Source: CAYGFH01 sp964356315
Lineage (GTDB): Bacteria > Patescibacteriota > Microgenomatia > UBA10105 > UBA927
DNA length: 64,000 nt
Direction of reading: 5' to 3'
Assembly: GCA_964356315.1 (NCBI GenBank)
Contig: CAYHHA010000001.1
Location: 61,899 to 125,898, forward strand
Below the pieces are notes generated by a model. It made no database searches, was not told the origin of the DNA, and saw only the letters and a program-made list of their open reading frames with translations. Of the stretch, positions 26,401 through 34,228 are shown piece after piece. Position 1 is the first letter of the stretch, and each line of letters starts with the position of its first letter. The position numbers and the translations under genes were made by a program.

Positions 26401-27433
26401 TCTGGTGAAAGCGCTAGGCAAACGACTGATAGCGATAGATACACTCGTTAAAGACGAGGTAAAACAGAATAAATTTATAGCCAGAATTGACTGGAGTAAA
26501 GATTTATCCGCAGAGCATTCGTCCATTGTAAGAAGAGTTCTTCAATCTTTCTCTGGCGCTTCAGGTGGAGGGGATTTGGAAATTGGGTATGAAGAATTTA
26601 CGGGTCTCATGCAAGATATTTCAACACAAGTGGTGGGACAGGACTATTCAATTCACCGCATGATGGATATCGATTACTGGGACTATGGGTATCAGACAGA
26701 ATCTGTGCATGATAGCTGGTTGGATCTACTTGAACAGCCAGATAAGTATGGAAATAAGACGGGTCACACTGATCTTATAAAATTATCACACAGGCTGGGT
26801 GCAAAAAATGGATACGGATCAGGGTCTTTGCTGGTTCGAAATCATGGAGATAAAGAACCGGCAAGAAAGTGTGGTGATTTGATGCTTCAGTTTTATACAA
26901 AAGGCATGGATCAAAAATCACTCATGGAAGCGATTAAAGAAATTGCATTTCAAGATCGTATGGTTTATGGGTCTCCTTGGGACAAACGATCTGTAATCTA
27001 CTTGCTTTCGGGACTATTAGATCAAGCAGCTGTAGACTCAGGATCTGAATGGACATTTGGGACTCTTGATTTTTTTGCACCTAAAAATTCGCCACTTCGA
27101 AGATTGCTAAATGAAAAAGCTGAGGGGTGGACTATACATGACCGATATGAATTCGTGGAAATTATGGAAAATCAAATCCGATCTAATCTTCATGAGATTG
27201 ACCACGAAATGGCAGATGGATTTTTGCAATATGTGAAAATAAATATGAGTCTCCCTGGTTTTAATAAAATAGCAAACGGTAATGTGTGGAAGAAACGCAT
27301 GTATACTGTCGGCGCTATCGCAGCTGTTTCAGGTGCAATTGCGCTAGGAGGTGTGTTTTTAAGCGAGGCAAAAGTAACTTCTCCTGGGTCAGGCGGTGGT
27401 GGCGGGGATGAACATGTGCCACAACATCATTAG
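23483..27433 (+). CDS. very large protein of unknown function in the secretion locus
   Basis: 1316 residues from ATG 23483, preceded by a GGAGA ribosome-binding site. Residues 1-1280 are soluble, charged and mostly helical, with no motif I recognise. Near 675-730 there is an RYYAQTFEKLSKDMEQDLEY helical segment, and a repeated HH pattern (KDHSAKHHAEHALKHELQRA) lies near 910. The C-terminus has one transmembrane helix (VGAIAAVSGAIALGGVFL, about 1285-1302) and a Gly/His-rich tail, implying tail anchoring with a large cytoplasmic body. It sits between TraG and the VirB6-like operon, so it may be a scaffold or effector. Function unknown. Confidence 0.85.
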   Translation: MNEIDKGPWRFFKDLINKIRKEPIKPPEKPVYKKVAEIRPRNRPERVLKKADTENLQKKEVSKKIDNIGRPPSPKEAIDILSDATASSTVEGARLVLGLQQLKSVDWSAVDKKAEWQKINTAILGLPKTESLTSADDIFLRQAAEKYASVFYYQNVAEIAAVPGSVDWVGPHKDFAEAHARDLTERTAQIQRAESEGVSAQNILKDLDDGHKDNPQTVEEIGKLAWPPKQYTADDGSRRIGALLGASDYADWIQTAAGKTDNPQVISFLVNLAESGPDALKDPKFLFTKAVQFREKLIKPMSSDAASRGGLDSILQDMTNQIQKCVKDGAPLFEKIGPNEKMGQIIGKFPVVDLETKSKIDTSKWFVKDSGGKVHFYDDTTGKIDVPAGSPIADQLNGLAEEFNRLQNQINSEPESLVQGNLNLRGTREKLDSIMYEIRAKGGVVPGMAVEKYQELLGLEIGLYDHGHDYTGLGLDEQWKVAVREKGFTAVVEEQMRIIEKNTRSHEGDMYQGQAAAQTMQYLFGWSQYPGYINEWTIELSRKGLNNEQIAKRLKEILDERDMASKIINARKQLLSATTLYHAAGIPSEKMPQVMSPIGDEGPQFLLTINDGRIAKIRDFLDEYYNSGQFVEGTDDTRRYYAQTFEKLSKDMEQDLEYASDLFGLTPGQIEEAAFLADELATITDRKVVMIGKGKAPQEDNVHHMYLGGDRAEEYASDREFGRFKFFRWAFLDNVAIHMYESSSYFVAKMRGAEKVISARIAEASSRPGGKEELVKELCFITERHMSLPEPDRIKTIEDHLKTQFRSKDMRANKRTKNVLWAKKIPKTLEEAAKDEKWLKERMMIQVGSKQYDRSLMSYTYYDSGPMVSEVLGQIREMFEPNIADTLGINMSVRDAYANLLGAKDHSAKHHAEHALKHELQRAAKYNPLELFRAHVAHHDFYTKDWFSGLDKNIMNAFLSDKEMAKGIQSSGDLVKALGKRLIAIDTLVKDEVKQNKFIARIDWSKDLSAEHSSIVRRVLQSFSGASGGGDLEIGYEEFTGLMQDISTQVVGQDYSIHRMMDIDYWDYGYQTESVHDSWLDLLEQPDKYGNKTGHTDLIKLSHRLGAKNGYGSGSLLVRNHGDKEPARKCGDLMLQFYTKGMDQKSLMEAIKEIAFQDRMVYGSPWDKRSVIYLLSGLLDQAAVDSGSEWTFGTLDFFAPKNSPLRRLLNEKAEGWTIHDRYEFVEIMENQIRSNLHEIDHEMADGFLQYVKINMSLPGFNKIANGNVWKKRMYTVGAIAAVSGAIALGGVFLSEAKVTSPGSGGGGGDEHVPQHH

Positions 27434-27450
27434 CCCCTTTTATAAATTTA

Positions 27451-28944
27451 TTATTCGTGATCAACTCCTGGCGGTGGTTTCCCAGCTCCAAGCATTTGAG
27501 GAGCCGCTTTCTCTCCCTTGATGTGCTTCATATAGTATATAAGGGAAGATATTTGAGATCCATAAGAGAGTGCACTTGCCAATGCTCCACCACCTCCACC
27601 TCCAGCTCCTGCGAACGCAGGCTTTGCCTTCAGCGCTTCTTTTACCGATCCAGCTACTGTTGGGATGGCAAAAAGAACACCAAGGGATACAAGTGATGCT
27701 ATTTGTGCCATATCTCCTGAGACTGGTGCATAGGGCGGTGTCCATAGTTTTCCTGCGGAGGCGTTGTTGGAAAAATGGGTAAACACATTTGCAAGCATAA
27801 ACATCCCGGCTCCGATGGGGAACACAGCTAGATTAGAGATCAGATTATTAAACCACGAAGAAAATGCAGTGCTCCCTGGTATGGCCTCCATCATAAGTTG
27901 AAGTGGCGCAAGAAGGAGCGAAAGGATAATTTGAATATAAGACATAAGGAAAAATGCCACAAGGCGAACAAACAGGAAAATAATCGCAACAGTAAGGATA
28001 ACATGAATTATAGGAATGCTTAGGCTTGCTATTCCAACTGGAGCTGCGATTAGTGCGGCCCCTGGCACTGTTGCTAATGCAAGAGCGAAAATAATTCCCC
28101 CAACAGAGAGGTATTTTGCCGTGGCCTGCGCTACAGCATTCGTCCCAAAAAGTATTTTATCTACATCCCAAGAGAGGTTGAAGAAATTTTGCATCAATCC
28201 GCCCTGTCCATAAAGCTGTTCAGGTGTTTTAAATCCTTGAGAGAGTGCAACCCCCTGAGGAGCGTCAAGTAGCGTTGTCGACTTGAATAGCGCAATCAAA
28301 ATATAGATAATCACATACATAAAATCGATCAAAATACCTACAATGGCATAAGAAAATGTGATGAGGATAAGCGCTAGGACAACTTTAGGGATAGCATTTT
28401 GTGCGGTGACGACCGTATGAGGGTCAATTTTTTTCCGGAACATGATCATAAAACCAAGTACAATCATGACAATTGCCATCAGTAAGTATGCGACGTTTCG
28501 AAATGCTTTCCAGACAGGCAAGAGGGGAGCCATGCCAGAAAAACCAATGCCCTGGCCTTGTGCAAACGCCTGTTGGGGTATAAATCCGAGCGTGCGACCT
28601 GTGTCTGCAATCCAGAGTCCTGTATCTGCGGGTCTTTGTGTAAATGTTAAAGCCACAACGTCATTTAATTTCCCAAATGCGCTGTTTTGTATATATGTTT
28701 GCATATCTGCTGGATTGTCTGTGCAGTCAAAGCCAACTCCTAAGCATGACAGTGAATATAATCCATAAATATTGCTTGAGTGTACAGATGATTCCGAATT
28801 CATGGGTGTACCTTGTAGAGCTTTGCCAAATTGGGAAGGAGGCGGAAATTTCCAGGACTCTGCAGCGTGTACAGTGACAGTCAAAGAAAAACAGAGTGCT
28901 ATGCCAGCTAGGTAGAGTGATATGGTGTGTAAATATCTCTTCAT
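27451..28944 (-). CDS. VirB6/TrbL-like polytopic membrane protein
   Basis: 497 residues from ATG 28944, chosen because AGAGGAAG precedes it and a signal peptide (MKRYLHTISLYLAGIALCF, ending VHA) begins there. A start at 28986 overlapping the upstream stop is possible. After an extracytoplasmic part of about 130 residues come six to eight hydrophobic helices (AYLLMAIVMIVLGFMIMF and AIIFLFVRLVAFFLMSYIQIILSL among them). The tail is Gly/Ala-rich. Topology and position fit a VirB6-type channel subunit of the inner-membrane complex. It overlaps the upstream small pilin-like gene only if the longer start is used. Confidence 0.75.
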   Translation of the reverse strand: MKRYLHTISLYLAGIALCFSLTVTVHAAESWKFPPPSQFGKALQGTPMNSESSVHSSNIYGLYSLSCLGVGFDCTDNPADMQTYIQNSAFGKLNDVVALTFTQRPADTGLWIADTGRTLGFIPQQAFAQGQGIGFSGMAPLLPVWKAFRNVAYLLMAIVMIVLGFMIMFRKKIDPHTVVTAQNAIPKVVLALILITFSYAIVGILIDFMYVIIYILIALFKSTTLLDAPQGVALSQGFKTPEQLYGQGGLMQNFFNLSWDVDKILFGTNAVAQATAKYLSVGGIIFALALATVPGAALIAAPVGIASLSIPIIHVILTVAIIFLFVRLVAFFLMSYIQIILSLLLAPLQLMMEAIPGSTAFSSWFNNLISNLAVFPIGAGMFMLANVFTHFSNNASAGKLWTPPYAPVSGDMAQIASLVSLGVLFAIPTVAGSVKEALKAKPAFAGAGGGGGGALASALSYGSQISSLIYYMKHIKGEKAAPQMLGAGKPPPGVDHE

Positions 28945-28982
28945 GCTTCCTCTATTATTGAGTAATTGTGTTATGGCGTCAA

Positions 28983-29369
28983 TCATGGTGATTGCAAGAT
29001 ATTAAATTTTGTTATGGTGTCTGTTGTCCCCGTGAATGATCCAATCACCCGGAGGATCAGATATGCGCTCACAATGACGACGAGTCCGATAATGGCATTG
29101 GTTAACGTTCCCTTGGCTTGTTCGAGCTTTTTTTGATCTCCTTGGGAAAAAAGAAACGAAAACCCACTAACGATGAACATGAGAAATAATGCTACAGCCC
29201 CAAGGGAAATGGCTGTTTTCACAAAATTTCGAAACAAATTTTCGAGCGACCCGATGGTTGCGACATCTGTTCCTTCGTATGTAGTTAGGGTTTCAGCTAT
29301 GGCATAGGGAGCAAGTCGTAGAGACATAATCCCGAGGGCTATATAGCTTGCAATTCTCTTTGCAGTCAT
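28983..29369 (-). CDS. VirB2/TrbC-like two-helix membrane protein (copy 1)
   Basis: 128 residues: signal peptide (ending YAIAE), an extracytoplasmic segment, helix 1 (TAISLGAVALFLMFIVSGFSFLF), a short basic loop SQGDQKKLEQAKGTLTNA and helix 2 (IIGLVVIVSAYLILRVIGSF). The loop between the helices (GDxKKxxxAxxxxxxAxxGL) is the signature shared by all eight paralogues here and resembles the VirB2/TrbC pilin loop. Upstream, 29370-29492 has no gene. Confidence 0.85.
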   Translation of the reverse strand: MTAKRIASYIALGIMSLRLAPYAIAETLTTYEGTDVATIGSLENLFRNFVKTAISLGAVALFLMFIVSGFSFLFSQGDQKKLEQAKGTLTNAIIGLVVIVSAYLILRVIGSFTGTTDTITKFNILQSP

Positions 29370-29492
29370 AGGTATATTGTAGCACGTACACTCTGGGATT
29401 ATGAATAATGAGCTGAAACTATTTAGGAATACTTACGTACACATCATGATATTTCCATGATTCATTCTTCATGATTCCCGATTCAGATTGTT

Positions 29493-29822
29493 TTAATAAG
29501 GCTTTGGGAAGTTTACTGCTCCACCGATGATGGTGACACCCAGGAAGTTCTGGATAAGGAGCATGACCGCCCATGCTGCGCCGACGATGATAAGTCCGAC
29601 GATGGCATGCGTGATTTTATTTCGGGCCGCTTCCATGCCTGCTTTGTCTCCACCTGAGGTGATCCATTGGATTCCTCCGAGTATGAGAAAGAAAAACGCA
29701 AGAAGTGCTGCGATAATAAGGAGTGTGCCAACGAGTGCACTAATAAGCTGGCCTATGTCGTTTATTTTCATGTTTGTCGGTTGGCCAATTGTGATTTGTG
29801 GATCTGCTGCAAATACTTTCAT
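29493..29822 (-). CDS. VirB2/TrbC-like two-helix membrane protein (copy 2)
   Basis: 109 residues. Helix 1 (LIIAALLAFFFLILGGIQWI), loop TSGGDKAGMEAARNKITHA, helix 2 (IVGLIIVGAAWAVMLLIQNFL). The WITSGGDKxxxxxARxKIxHAIxGLxIV block is the best conserved form of the paralogue signature. There is no cleavable signal peptide, though the N-terminus (MKVFAADPQITIGQPTNM) may be a leftover mature start. Likely a pilin or a channel-lining subunit. Confidence 0.85.
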   Translation of the reverse strand: MKVFAADPQITIGQPTNMKINDIGQLISALVGTLLIIAALLAFFFLILGGIQWITSGGDKAGMEAARNKITHAIVGLIIVGAAWAVMLLIQNFLGVTIIGGAVNFPKPY

Positions 29823-29901
29823 ACGTTCCTCCTATTTTATATATCTATATTATATCCTATTTCTTATTGTTGCGCAAAAAGATAGAGACTGTCAATGCCA
29901 T

Positions 29902-30249
29902 TTATCGTCCAACCGTTGGAATTTGGAGGCTTTTGAGATCGAGACCGAAGAAGCCAGCGACCAACGTTGTCAGTGCAAACGAAGCGCCTACAATGATGAT
30001 ACCGATAATTGCATTAGTGATATTGTCTCGTGCCGCCTCTAGCTTCGTCTTATCTCCTCCAGCGCTAATCCATGATATGCCACCTGTAATCAGGTAAACG
30101 AATGCCAATAAAAATCCTGCAATAAATAGTGCTCCAACAAGACTGCTGATAAGTGACCCCAATGCTTTTCCGCCCTCTTGATAATTCCCGCCACCAATAG
30201 CGCGGGGGAGGATAGGGTTGGTAAGTGCTGCAAGAAATTTTTGGTGCAT
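29902..30249 (-). CDS. VirB2/TrbC-like two-helix membrane protein (copy 3)
   Basis: 115 residues. Helix 1 (LFIAGFLLAFVYLITGGISWI), loop SAGGDKTKLEAARDNITNA, helix 2 (IIGIIIVGASFALTTLVAGFF). It is closest to copy 2. It lies 1 bp downstream of copy 4's stop, so the two are co-translated. An N-terminal hydrophilic stretch of 40 residues precedes helix 1 and lacks a signal peptide. Confidence 0.85.
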   Translation of the reverse strand: MHQKFLAALTNPILPRAIGGGNYQEGGKALGSLISSLVGALFIAGFLLAFVYLITGGISWISAGGDKTKLEAARDNITNAIIGIIIVGASFALTTLVAGFFGLDLKSLQIPTVGR

Positions 30250-30250
30250 A

Positions 30251-30640
30251 TTATTTTAATTTGAATAATTCGTTTGTCGCCGGTCCTAACAATATATCGT
30301 ATCCGAAAAATTGTCCCGCCACAGCCAAAAGGCTCCATGATCCGATGACAATGACAAGGCCGACAAACGCATGAGTGATGCGGTCTCTGGCTGATGCAAT
30401 TTTTTTGGCATCTCCTCCAGCGCTGATCCACTCGTATCCTGCGAACAACAGCATGAATAAAAACCAAATGCTGGCAAATACGGTCAGCATGCCAACGATA
30501 TCGCTCACGTAATTTGTAATCGTTTCGACAGGATTGCTTATCGCTTTTCCCGCGAATGGTCCCAGTTCTCCGCCGTTTCCCTCTCCGATTGTTCCCAGAG
30601 ATTGTCCTAACGCTACTGATTTAGCAAGAAGTGTTGTCAT
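30251..30640 (-). CDS. VirB2/TrbC-like two-helix membrane protein (copy 4)
   Basis: 129 residues. Helix 1 (MLTVFASIWFLFMLLFAGYEWI), loop SAGGDAKKIASARDRITHA, helix 2 (FVGLVIVIGSWSLLAVAGQFFG). The N-terminal 55 residues are Gly-rich (LGTIGEGNGGELGPFAGK). Only 1 bp separates it from both neighbours, indicating one polycistronic mRNA for copies 3-5. Confidence 0.85.
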   Translation of the reverse strand: MTTLLAKSVALGQSLGTIGEGNGGELGPFAGKAISNPVETITNYVSDIVGMLTVFASIWFLFMLLFAGYEWISAGGDAKKIASARDRITHAFVGLVIVIGSWSLLAVAGQFFGYDILLGPATNELFKLK

Positions 30641-30641
30641 A

Positions 30642-31007
30642 TTAGTTTGGACCGTATATTGACGGGCTTAGGATGGCGCTTGGGCTACCAAAGAATACTT
30701 GACCCATCAGAGCGGCGATTGCAAAAGACCCCACAATCAACACAAGTCCGAGAAGTGATTGGTAGATCCTGTCCCATGCCGCGGATACTGACTTAGAATC
30801 ACCACCAGCGTTCATATACTGGAATCCTGCAATGATAAAGTTGAAAAACGCAAAAATCCCCGCAACCACAAACACCAGTCTTAAAATATTACTGAGAAAT
30901 AGGATAAGCCCGCCCCCTGCGCCTGCTGCTCCAATAATATTTTTATATTGTGCCGGTAGCGGGTTTGTGACCGTTCCGATAATATCGTCTGCGTAAACTT
31001 TAAACAT
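30642..31007 (-). CDS. VirB2/TrbC-like two-helix membrane protein (copy 5)
   Basis: 121 residues from ATG 31007 (MFKVYADDIIGTV). An in-frame upstream start at 31097 would overlap the neighbouring gene by about 80 bp and is rejected. Helix 1 (LVFVVAGIFAFFNFIIAGFQYM), loop NAGGDSKSVSAAWDRIYQS, helix 2 (LLGLVLIVGSFAIAALMGQVFF). The loop keeps GGDxKxxxxAxDRI. Confidence 0.84.
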   Translation of the reverse strand: MFKVYADDIIGTVTNPLPAQYKNIIGAAGAGGGLILFLSNILRLVFVVAGIFAFFNFIIAGFQYMNAGGDSKSVSAAWDRIYQSLLGLVLIVGSFAIAALMGQVFFGSPSAILSPSIYGPN

Positions 31008-31018
31008 ATAATTAGCAT

Positions 31019-31354
31019 CTACCTCGGTAAAATACAAAGTGTATTTACACAATCTCCCTTTAAACCTGTTAGGGTCTCTATAATCTGAATGATCCAAAAC
31101 GATCCGAGTACAACGATAAGACCTATGACTGCGCCGGTAATTGCCTTTTTCCCCGACTCCATTTTTTTCGTATCTCCGGATCCTGCAGCTTGTATCATAC
31201 CAAATCCAGCGAAAACTAACAAAAGAAACGCGATAACACCTGCGAGCATAAAAGCATTTGGCACGATCACCGACACCAAATCACCTAGGTTGGTAAACTT
31301 TGTTATAGAGGGAAATTCAGTTCCAATATTCACAGCTGCAAATACGCGTTCCAT
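31019..31354 (-). CDS. VirB2/TrbC-like two-helix membrane protein (copy 6)
   Basis: 111 residues, first gene of the leftward pilin operon. Helix 1 (FMLAGVIAFLLLVFAGFGMI), loop QAAGSGDTKKMESGKKAITGA, helix 2 (VIGLIVVLGSFWIIQIIETLTG). The loop has an extra Ser and lacks the Arg, making this the most divergent of the six. Its leader lies in a 90-bp divergent region shared with the ECF sigma gene. Confidence 0.83.
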   Translation of the reverse strand: MERVFAAVNIGTEFPSITKFTNLGDLVSVIVPNAFMLAGVIAFLLLVFAGFGMIQAAGSGDTKKMESGKKAITGAVIGLIVVLGSFWIIQIIETLTGLKGDCVNTLCILPR

Positions 31355-31444
31355 ATATGGTTAGTGTAGGCTAGCAGGGCTTGGCGTGTCAATTCGAAAA
31401 TTTGTCGGTAGTGGCGCAAATATGGTATAGTTTCCCCATATTCT
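31355..31444. promoter_or_regulatory. divergent promoter region between pilin operon and ECF sigma gene
   Basis: 90 bp. TATAGT at about 31426-31431, followed by a short leader, is a -10 candidate for the sigma gene. The opposite strand must drive the six pilin-like genes. Head-to-head placement suggests that the sigma factor could control the pilin operon, but no matched -35/-10 pair for an ECF factor can be proven from one copy. Confidence 0.4.
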
Positions 31445-31996
31445 ATGACGGACTATGTGAACGATCGTCAGTTGATAGCAAAAATTCTCTCACGGGATAG
31501 GCATGCCTTGGCGTATTTTTATAAACGGTACACACCAAAGCTCATGTCGTATATCCATGCAAAGGTGCACAATCCTGCAGATGGGGAGGAGATACTACAA
31601 GATACATTGTTTGCGTTTCTTGAAGCACTTCGAGATTTCCATGGATCATCCAGTATCTCTACATTTCTCTATGCTATTTGTCATCATAAAATAATCGATT
31701 TTTATCGTCGGAAAAAACTAAAGCAATTGGTATTTTCTCAGATGCCAAACTTAGAAGTCCTTATATCACCGTCTAAAAACCCTGAAGAAGAATTGGATGT
31801 TGTGCTTCTAAAAGAAAAAATTCAAACGGTGTTTGGGAAGATTATGCCTCATTATCGGACGCTTTTGATGTCAAAATATATCGAAAATTTATCTGTTTCA
31901 GACATAGCAGAGAAATTTGCGCTGTCTATGAAGGGTGCCGAGTCCCAGTTATTTCGTGCCAGAAAAGCATTCGTAGAATTATTTGTATCTATATAA
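31445..31996 (+). CDS. ECF-type RNA polymerase sigma factor
   Basis: 183 residues. Region 2 (about 15-85) includes ALAYFYKRYTPKLMSYI and DGEEILQDTLFAFLEAL, and the promoter-melting part is STFLYAICHHKIIDFYRRKK. Region 4 (about 120-180) has LLMSKYIENLSVSDIAEKFALSMKGAESQLFRARKAF, a helix-turn-helix. The two regions and absent region 3 define group IV (ECF) sigma factors. No classical zinc anti-sigma factor is adjacent, but the next gene encodes a one-helix membrane protein whose cytoplasmic N-terminus could play that role. Confidence 0.93.
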   Translation: MTDYVNDRQLIAKILSRDRHALAYFYKRYTPKLMSYIHAKVHNPADGEEILQDTLFAFLEALRDFHGSSSISTFLYAICHHKIIDFYRRKKLKQLVFSQMPNLEVLISPSKNPEEELDVVLLKEKIQTVFGKIMPHYRTLLMSKYIENLSVSDIAEKFALSMKGAESQLFRARKAFVELFVSI

Positions 31997-32011
31997 TCAA
32001 AAAATACGTCT

Positions 32012-32284
32012 ATGAAAACAATATCAACACCAATTTCCCATCGCACTCAACGCGAAGACCATCAGATGTACCGACGGTTTGTTAAAAGATGGGAAGAGGT
32101 GACAGATTTGCCCGTCCAAACGATGGGCCCATTTACTTCTCTATACAAAATATTAGTAAAACGGCTGAAGGTGATGCCCCTTATCGCGCTGGTAGCCAGC
32201 TCGCTCCTTCTTGTCATTGGTCTGTATGTGCTCTTTGGATCTGCAATCACCGTGCTTACCAGTATTCTTCAAAAAGGATTCTAG
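32012..32284 (+). CDS. small single-pass membrane protein, possible anti-sigma partner
   Basis: 90 residues. Residues 1-55 are basic and hydrophilic (HRTQREDHQMYRRFVKRWEEV); one transmembrane helix follows (LIALVASSLLLVIGLYVLF). It starts 15 bp after the ECF sigma gene in the same operon. One-helix proteins downstream of ECF genes are often anti-sigma factors, but no ZAS or RskA motif is visible, so this is only a positional guess. Confidence 0.6.
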   Translation: MKTISTPISHRTQREDHQMYRRFVKRWEEVTDLPVQTMGPFTSLYKILVKRLKVMPLIALVASSLLLVIGLYVLFGSAITVLTSILQKGF

Positions 32285-32357
32285 TCGCCGTAGCTTCCCC
32301 GCATGATTCTTCATTCTTTTCCGACTACTATTTTAGGGCCATGTAGGGCTCCATTTT

Positions 32358-32975
32358 ATGATTACTTATATCAAAAAAGCGTTTGTTAGATTTGGATTGA
32401 ATGTCATTGGTCTTATCCTTAAGCCATACGAAACGTATCGGGCTATAATCGAGCGGTCTGGCTATGAAGAGCTGGGAATTATTGGGCTACTGGTTGCTGT
32501 CTATTTTGCAGTTGCTTCGCTTGTAAAAACATCTCTTTTTCGACCGTTTCTTCTGACTAAGCAATGGATTGTTCTTATGAGTGGAAGCATTCTGACCTTT
32601 ATCGTTTGTGTGAGTTTGTTCTGGTGGGTAGGCTCAATGCTTGGGAGATCTGGAAAACTCAAAGGATTTATTTTAGGGTGGGGGTATTCACTTGTCCCAA
32701 CGATCCTTTGGTTTTGGATGACCTCTATCTTGTATATTATCCTTCCTCCTCCGCGGACAACCGCAAACACTGGGATTATATTTAGCGCATTATATTTATT
32801 GATTTCGTTAACACTTCTGTTTTGGAAAGTAGTAGTATCGTACTTATCTTTGCGGTTTGGGTTGCGATTAGATTTTGGAAAAATACTGATACTTAGTGCC
32901 GTAGTGTTGCCGATCTTGGGCGTCTATAGCGTTCTCATGTATCGTATGGGGGTGTTTAGGATACCGTTTATATAG
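32358..32975 (+). CDS. polytopic membrane protein (Yip1-like)
   Basis: 205 residues with about five transmembrane helices (LLVAVYFAVASLVKTSLF, WIVLMSGSILTFIVCVSLFWWV, SLVPTILWFWMTSILYII, LLISLTLLFWKVVVSYLSL, ILILSAVVLPILGVYSVLM). The start FGLNVIGLILKPYETYRAIIERS resembles the Yip1-domain lead-in seen in bacterial membrane proteins. It belongs to the sigma-factor unit by orientation and spacing. Role unknown. Confidence 0.65.
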   Translation: MITYIKKAFVRFGLNVIGLILKPYETYRAIIERSGYEELGIIGLLVAVYFAVASLVKTSLFRPFLLTKQWIVLMSGSILTFIVCVSLFWWVGSMLGRSGKLKGFILGWGYSLVPTILWFWMTSILYIILPPPRTTANTGIIFSALYLLISLTLLFWKVVVSYLSLRFGLRLDFGKILILSAVVLPILGVYSVLMYRMGVFRIPFI

Positions 32976-32979
32976 AAAT

Positions 32980-33081
32980 AATCCAATAAACAATAAGTAA
33001 ATAAGGAATAAGGAATAAGGAATAAAAAAATAAGCAGTAAACAATAAGCAAATAAGGAATAACAAATAAACAATAAAGAAG
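32980..33081. repeat. A/T-rich heptamer-type repeat before the mevalonate operon
   Basis: About 100 bp made of AATAAGG, AATAAAC and AATAAGC units, including three consecutive GGAATAA units at 33005-33025. It is the plus-strand counterpart of the TTATTCC array found inside the SpoIID-like gene. It occupies the leader of the HMG-CoA reductase gene, so it may alter ribosome access. Confidence 0.85.
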
Positions 33082-33082
33082 T

Positions 33083-34228
33083 ATGAATTTAAGAAATGTA
33101 CAATCGGTTTTGGAGAGGAGAATGCTACTTGAAAAAGAGCTTTCTGTGGATCTGTCGGTTATTGGGTCAAGCGGAATAAATACATCTATCGCTTCATCTA
33201 GACACTGCGAAAATATGATTGGGTACACGCAGATTCCTGTGGGAGTCGCAGGTCCATTGTTAATACAGAGCGAAAAAGGAAAAGACAAAAATTTCTATAT
33301 CCCACTGGCAACCACCGAAGGAGCGCTTGTTGCTTCTGTGAGTCGTGGGTGTAAAGCCATTACTAAGTCAGGGGGCGCGTTTGTGGATTCGTATAAAATC
33401 GGCGCAACAAGAAGCCCTGTTTTTAAGGTGGAAAATATCACTCAAAGCAAACATCTTTTTGAGTTTGTGAACGCCCATGAAGTTGATCTACAAAAGATTG
33501 CTTCCTCGACATCGTCTCACCTAGCTCTTACAAAAACCATGGTAACGGGCGTCGGGAAATATTTGTATCTGCGATTTTCGTTTGATACCCAGGATGCGAT
33601 GGGTATGAATATGGTTACAATCGCAGCAGACCGATTGTCTGTATATATCGAAGAACAAACCGGATTTCCTCTTATTGCCGTTGCCGGAAATATTGACGCT
33701 GATAAAAAACCTGCATGGTCTCATGCTATTTTACACCGGGGGATAGAGGCTTGGGCGGAGTGTACGATATGTGAGGAGGTTCTCCAAAAGGTGCTAAAAA
33801 CTACGGCAAAAAAAATCTATGAAGTCTGGTTGTCCAAATGTATGATCGGAAGCGCGCTGTCAGGATCAATCGGCTTCAATGCGCAGATGGCAAATATTCT
33901 TTCTGGATTGTTTATCGCAACTGGACAGGATCCCGCACATGTCGTTGAGGCAAGTACAGGCATGACCACAGCCGAAATTGTCGAGGGCACAAATGATTTA
34001 TATATAAGCGTTTTTCTTCCTGATCTCATGGTTGGAACGGTCGGTGGGGGAACAGGTCTTCCAACGCAAAAAGAAGCACTTTCTCTTATCGGCGAAACTA
34101 CAAGTCAAGGGTTTGCTCAAGTTGTCGCTGGCGCGGTATTGGCAGGAGAAATTTCCCTGCTTGCATCTCTTTCCGAGGGCACGCTGTCAAAGGCGCACAA
34201 GAGACTGGGAAGGGGAGAGTGCGTATGA
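33083..34228 (+). CDS. hmgA: hydroxymethylglutaryl-CoA reductase
   Basis: 381 residues, a compact catalytic domain without membrane anchor. TTEGALVASVSRGCKAI holds the catalytic Glu; DAMGMNMV is the cofactor-binding motif; GQDPAHVVEAS holds the catalytic Asp; TVGGGTGLPTQ is conserved; the C-terminal LSKAHKRLGRG supplies the catalytic His. The layout is that of class I (archaeal/eukaryotic type) enzymes. It reduces HMG-CoA to mevalonate. It is the first gene of the mevalonate operon and overlaps HMG-CoA synthase by ATGA. Confidence 0.94.
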   Translation: MNLRNVQSVLERRMLLEKELSVDLSVIGSSGINTSIASSRHCENMIGYTQIPVGVAGPLLIQSEKGKDKNFYIPLATTEGALVASVSRGCKAITKSGGAFVDSYKIGATRSPVFKVENITQSKHLFEFVNAHEVDLQKIASSTSSHLALTKTMVTGVGKYLYLRFSFDTQDAMGMNMVTIAADRLSVYIEEQTGFPLIAVAGNIDADKKPAWSHAILHRGIEAWAECTICEEVLQKVLKTTAKKIYEVWLSKCMIGSALSGSIGFNAQMANILSGLFIATGQDPAHVVEASTGMTTAEIVEGTNDLYISVFLPDLMVGTVGGGTGLPTQKEALSLIGETTSQGFAQVVAGAVLAGEISLLASLSEGTLSKAHKRLGRGECV

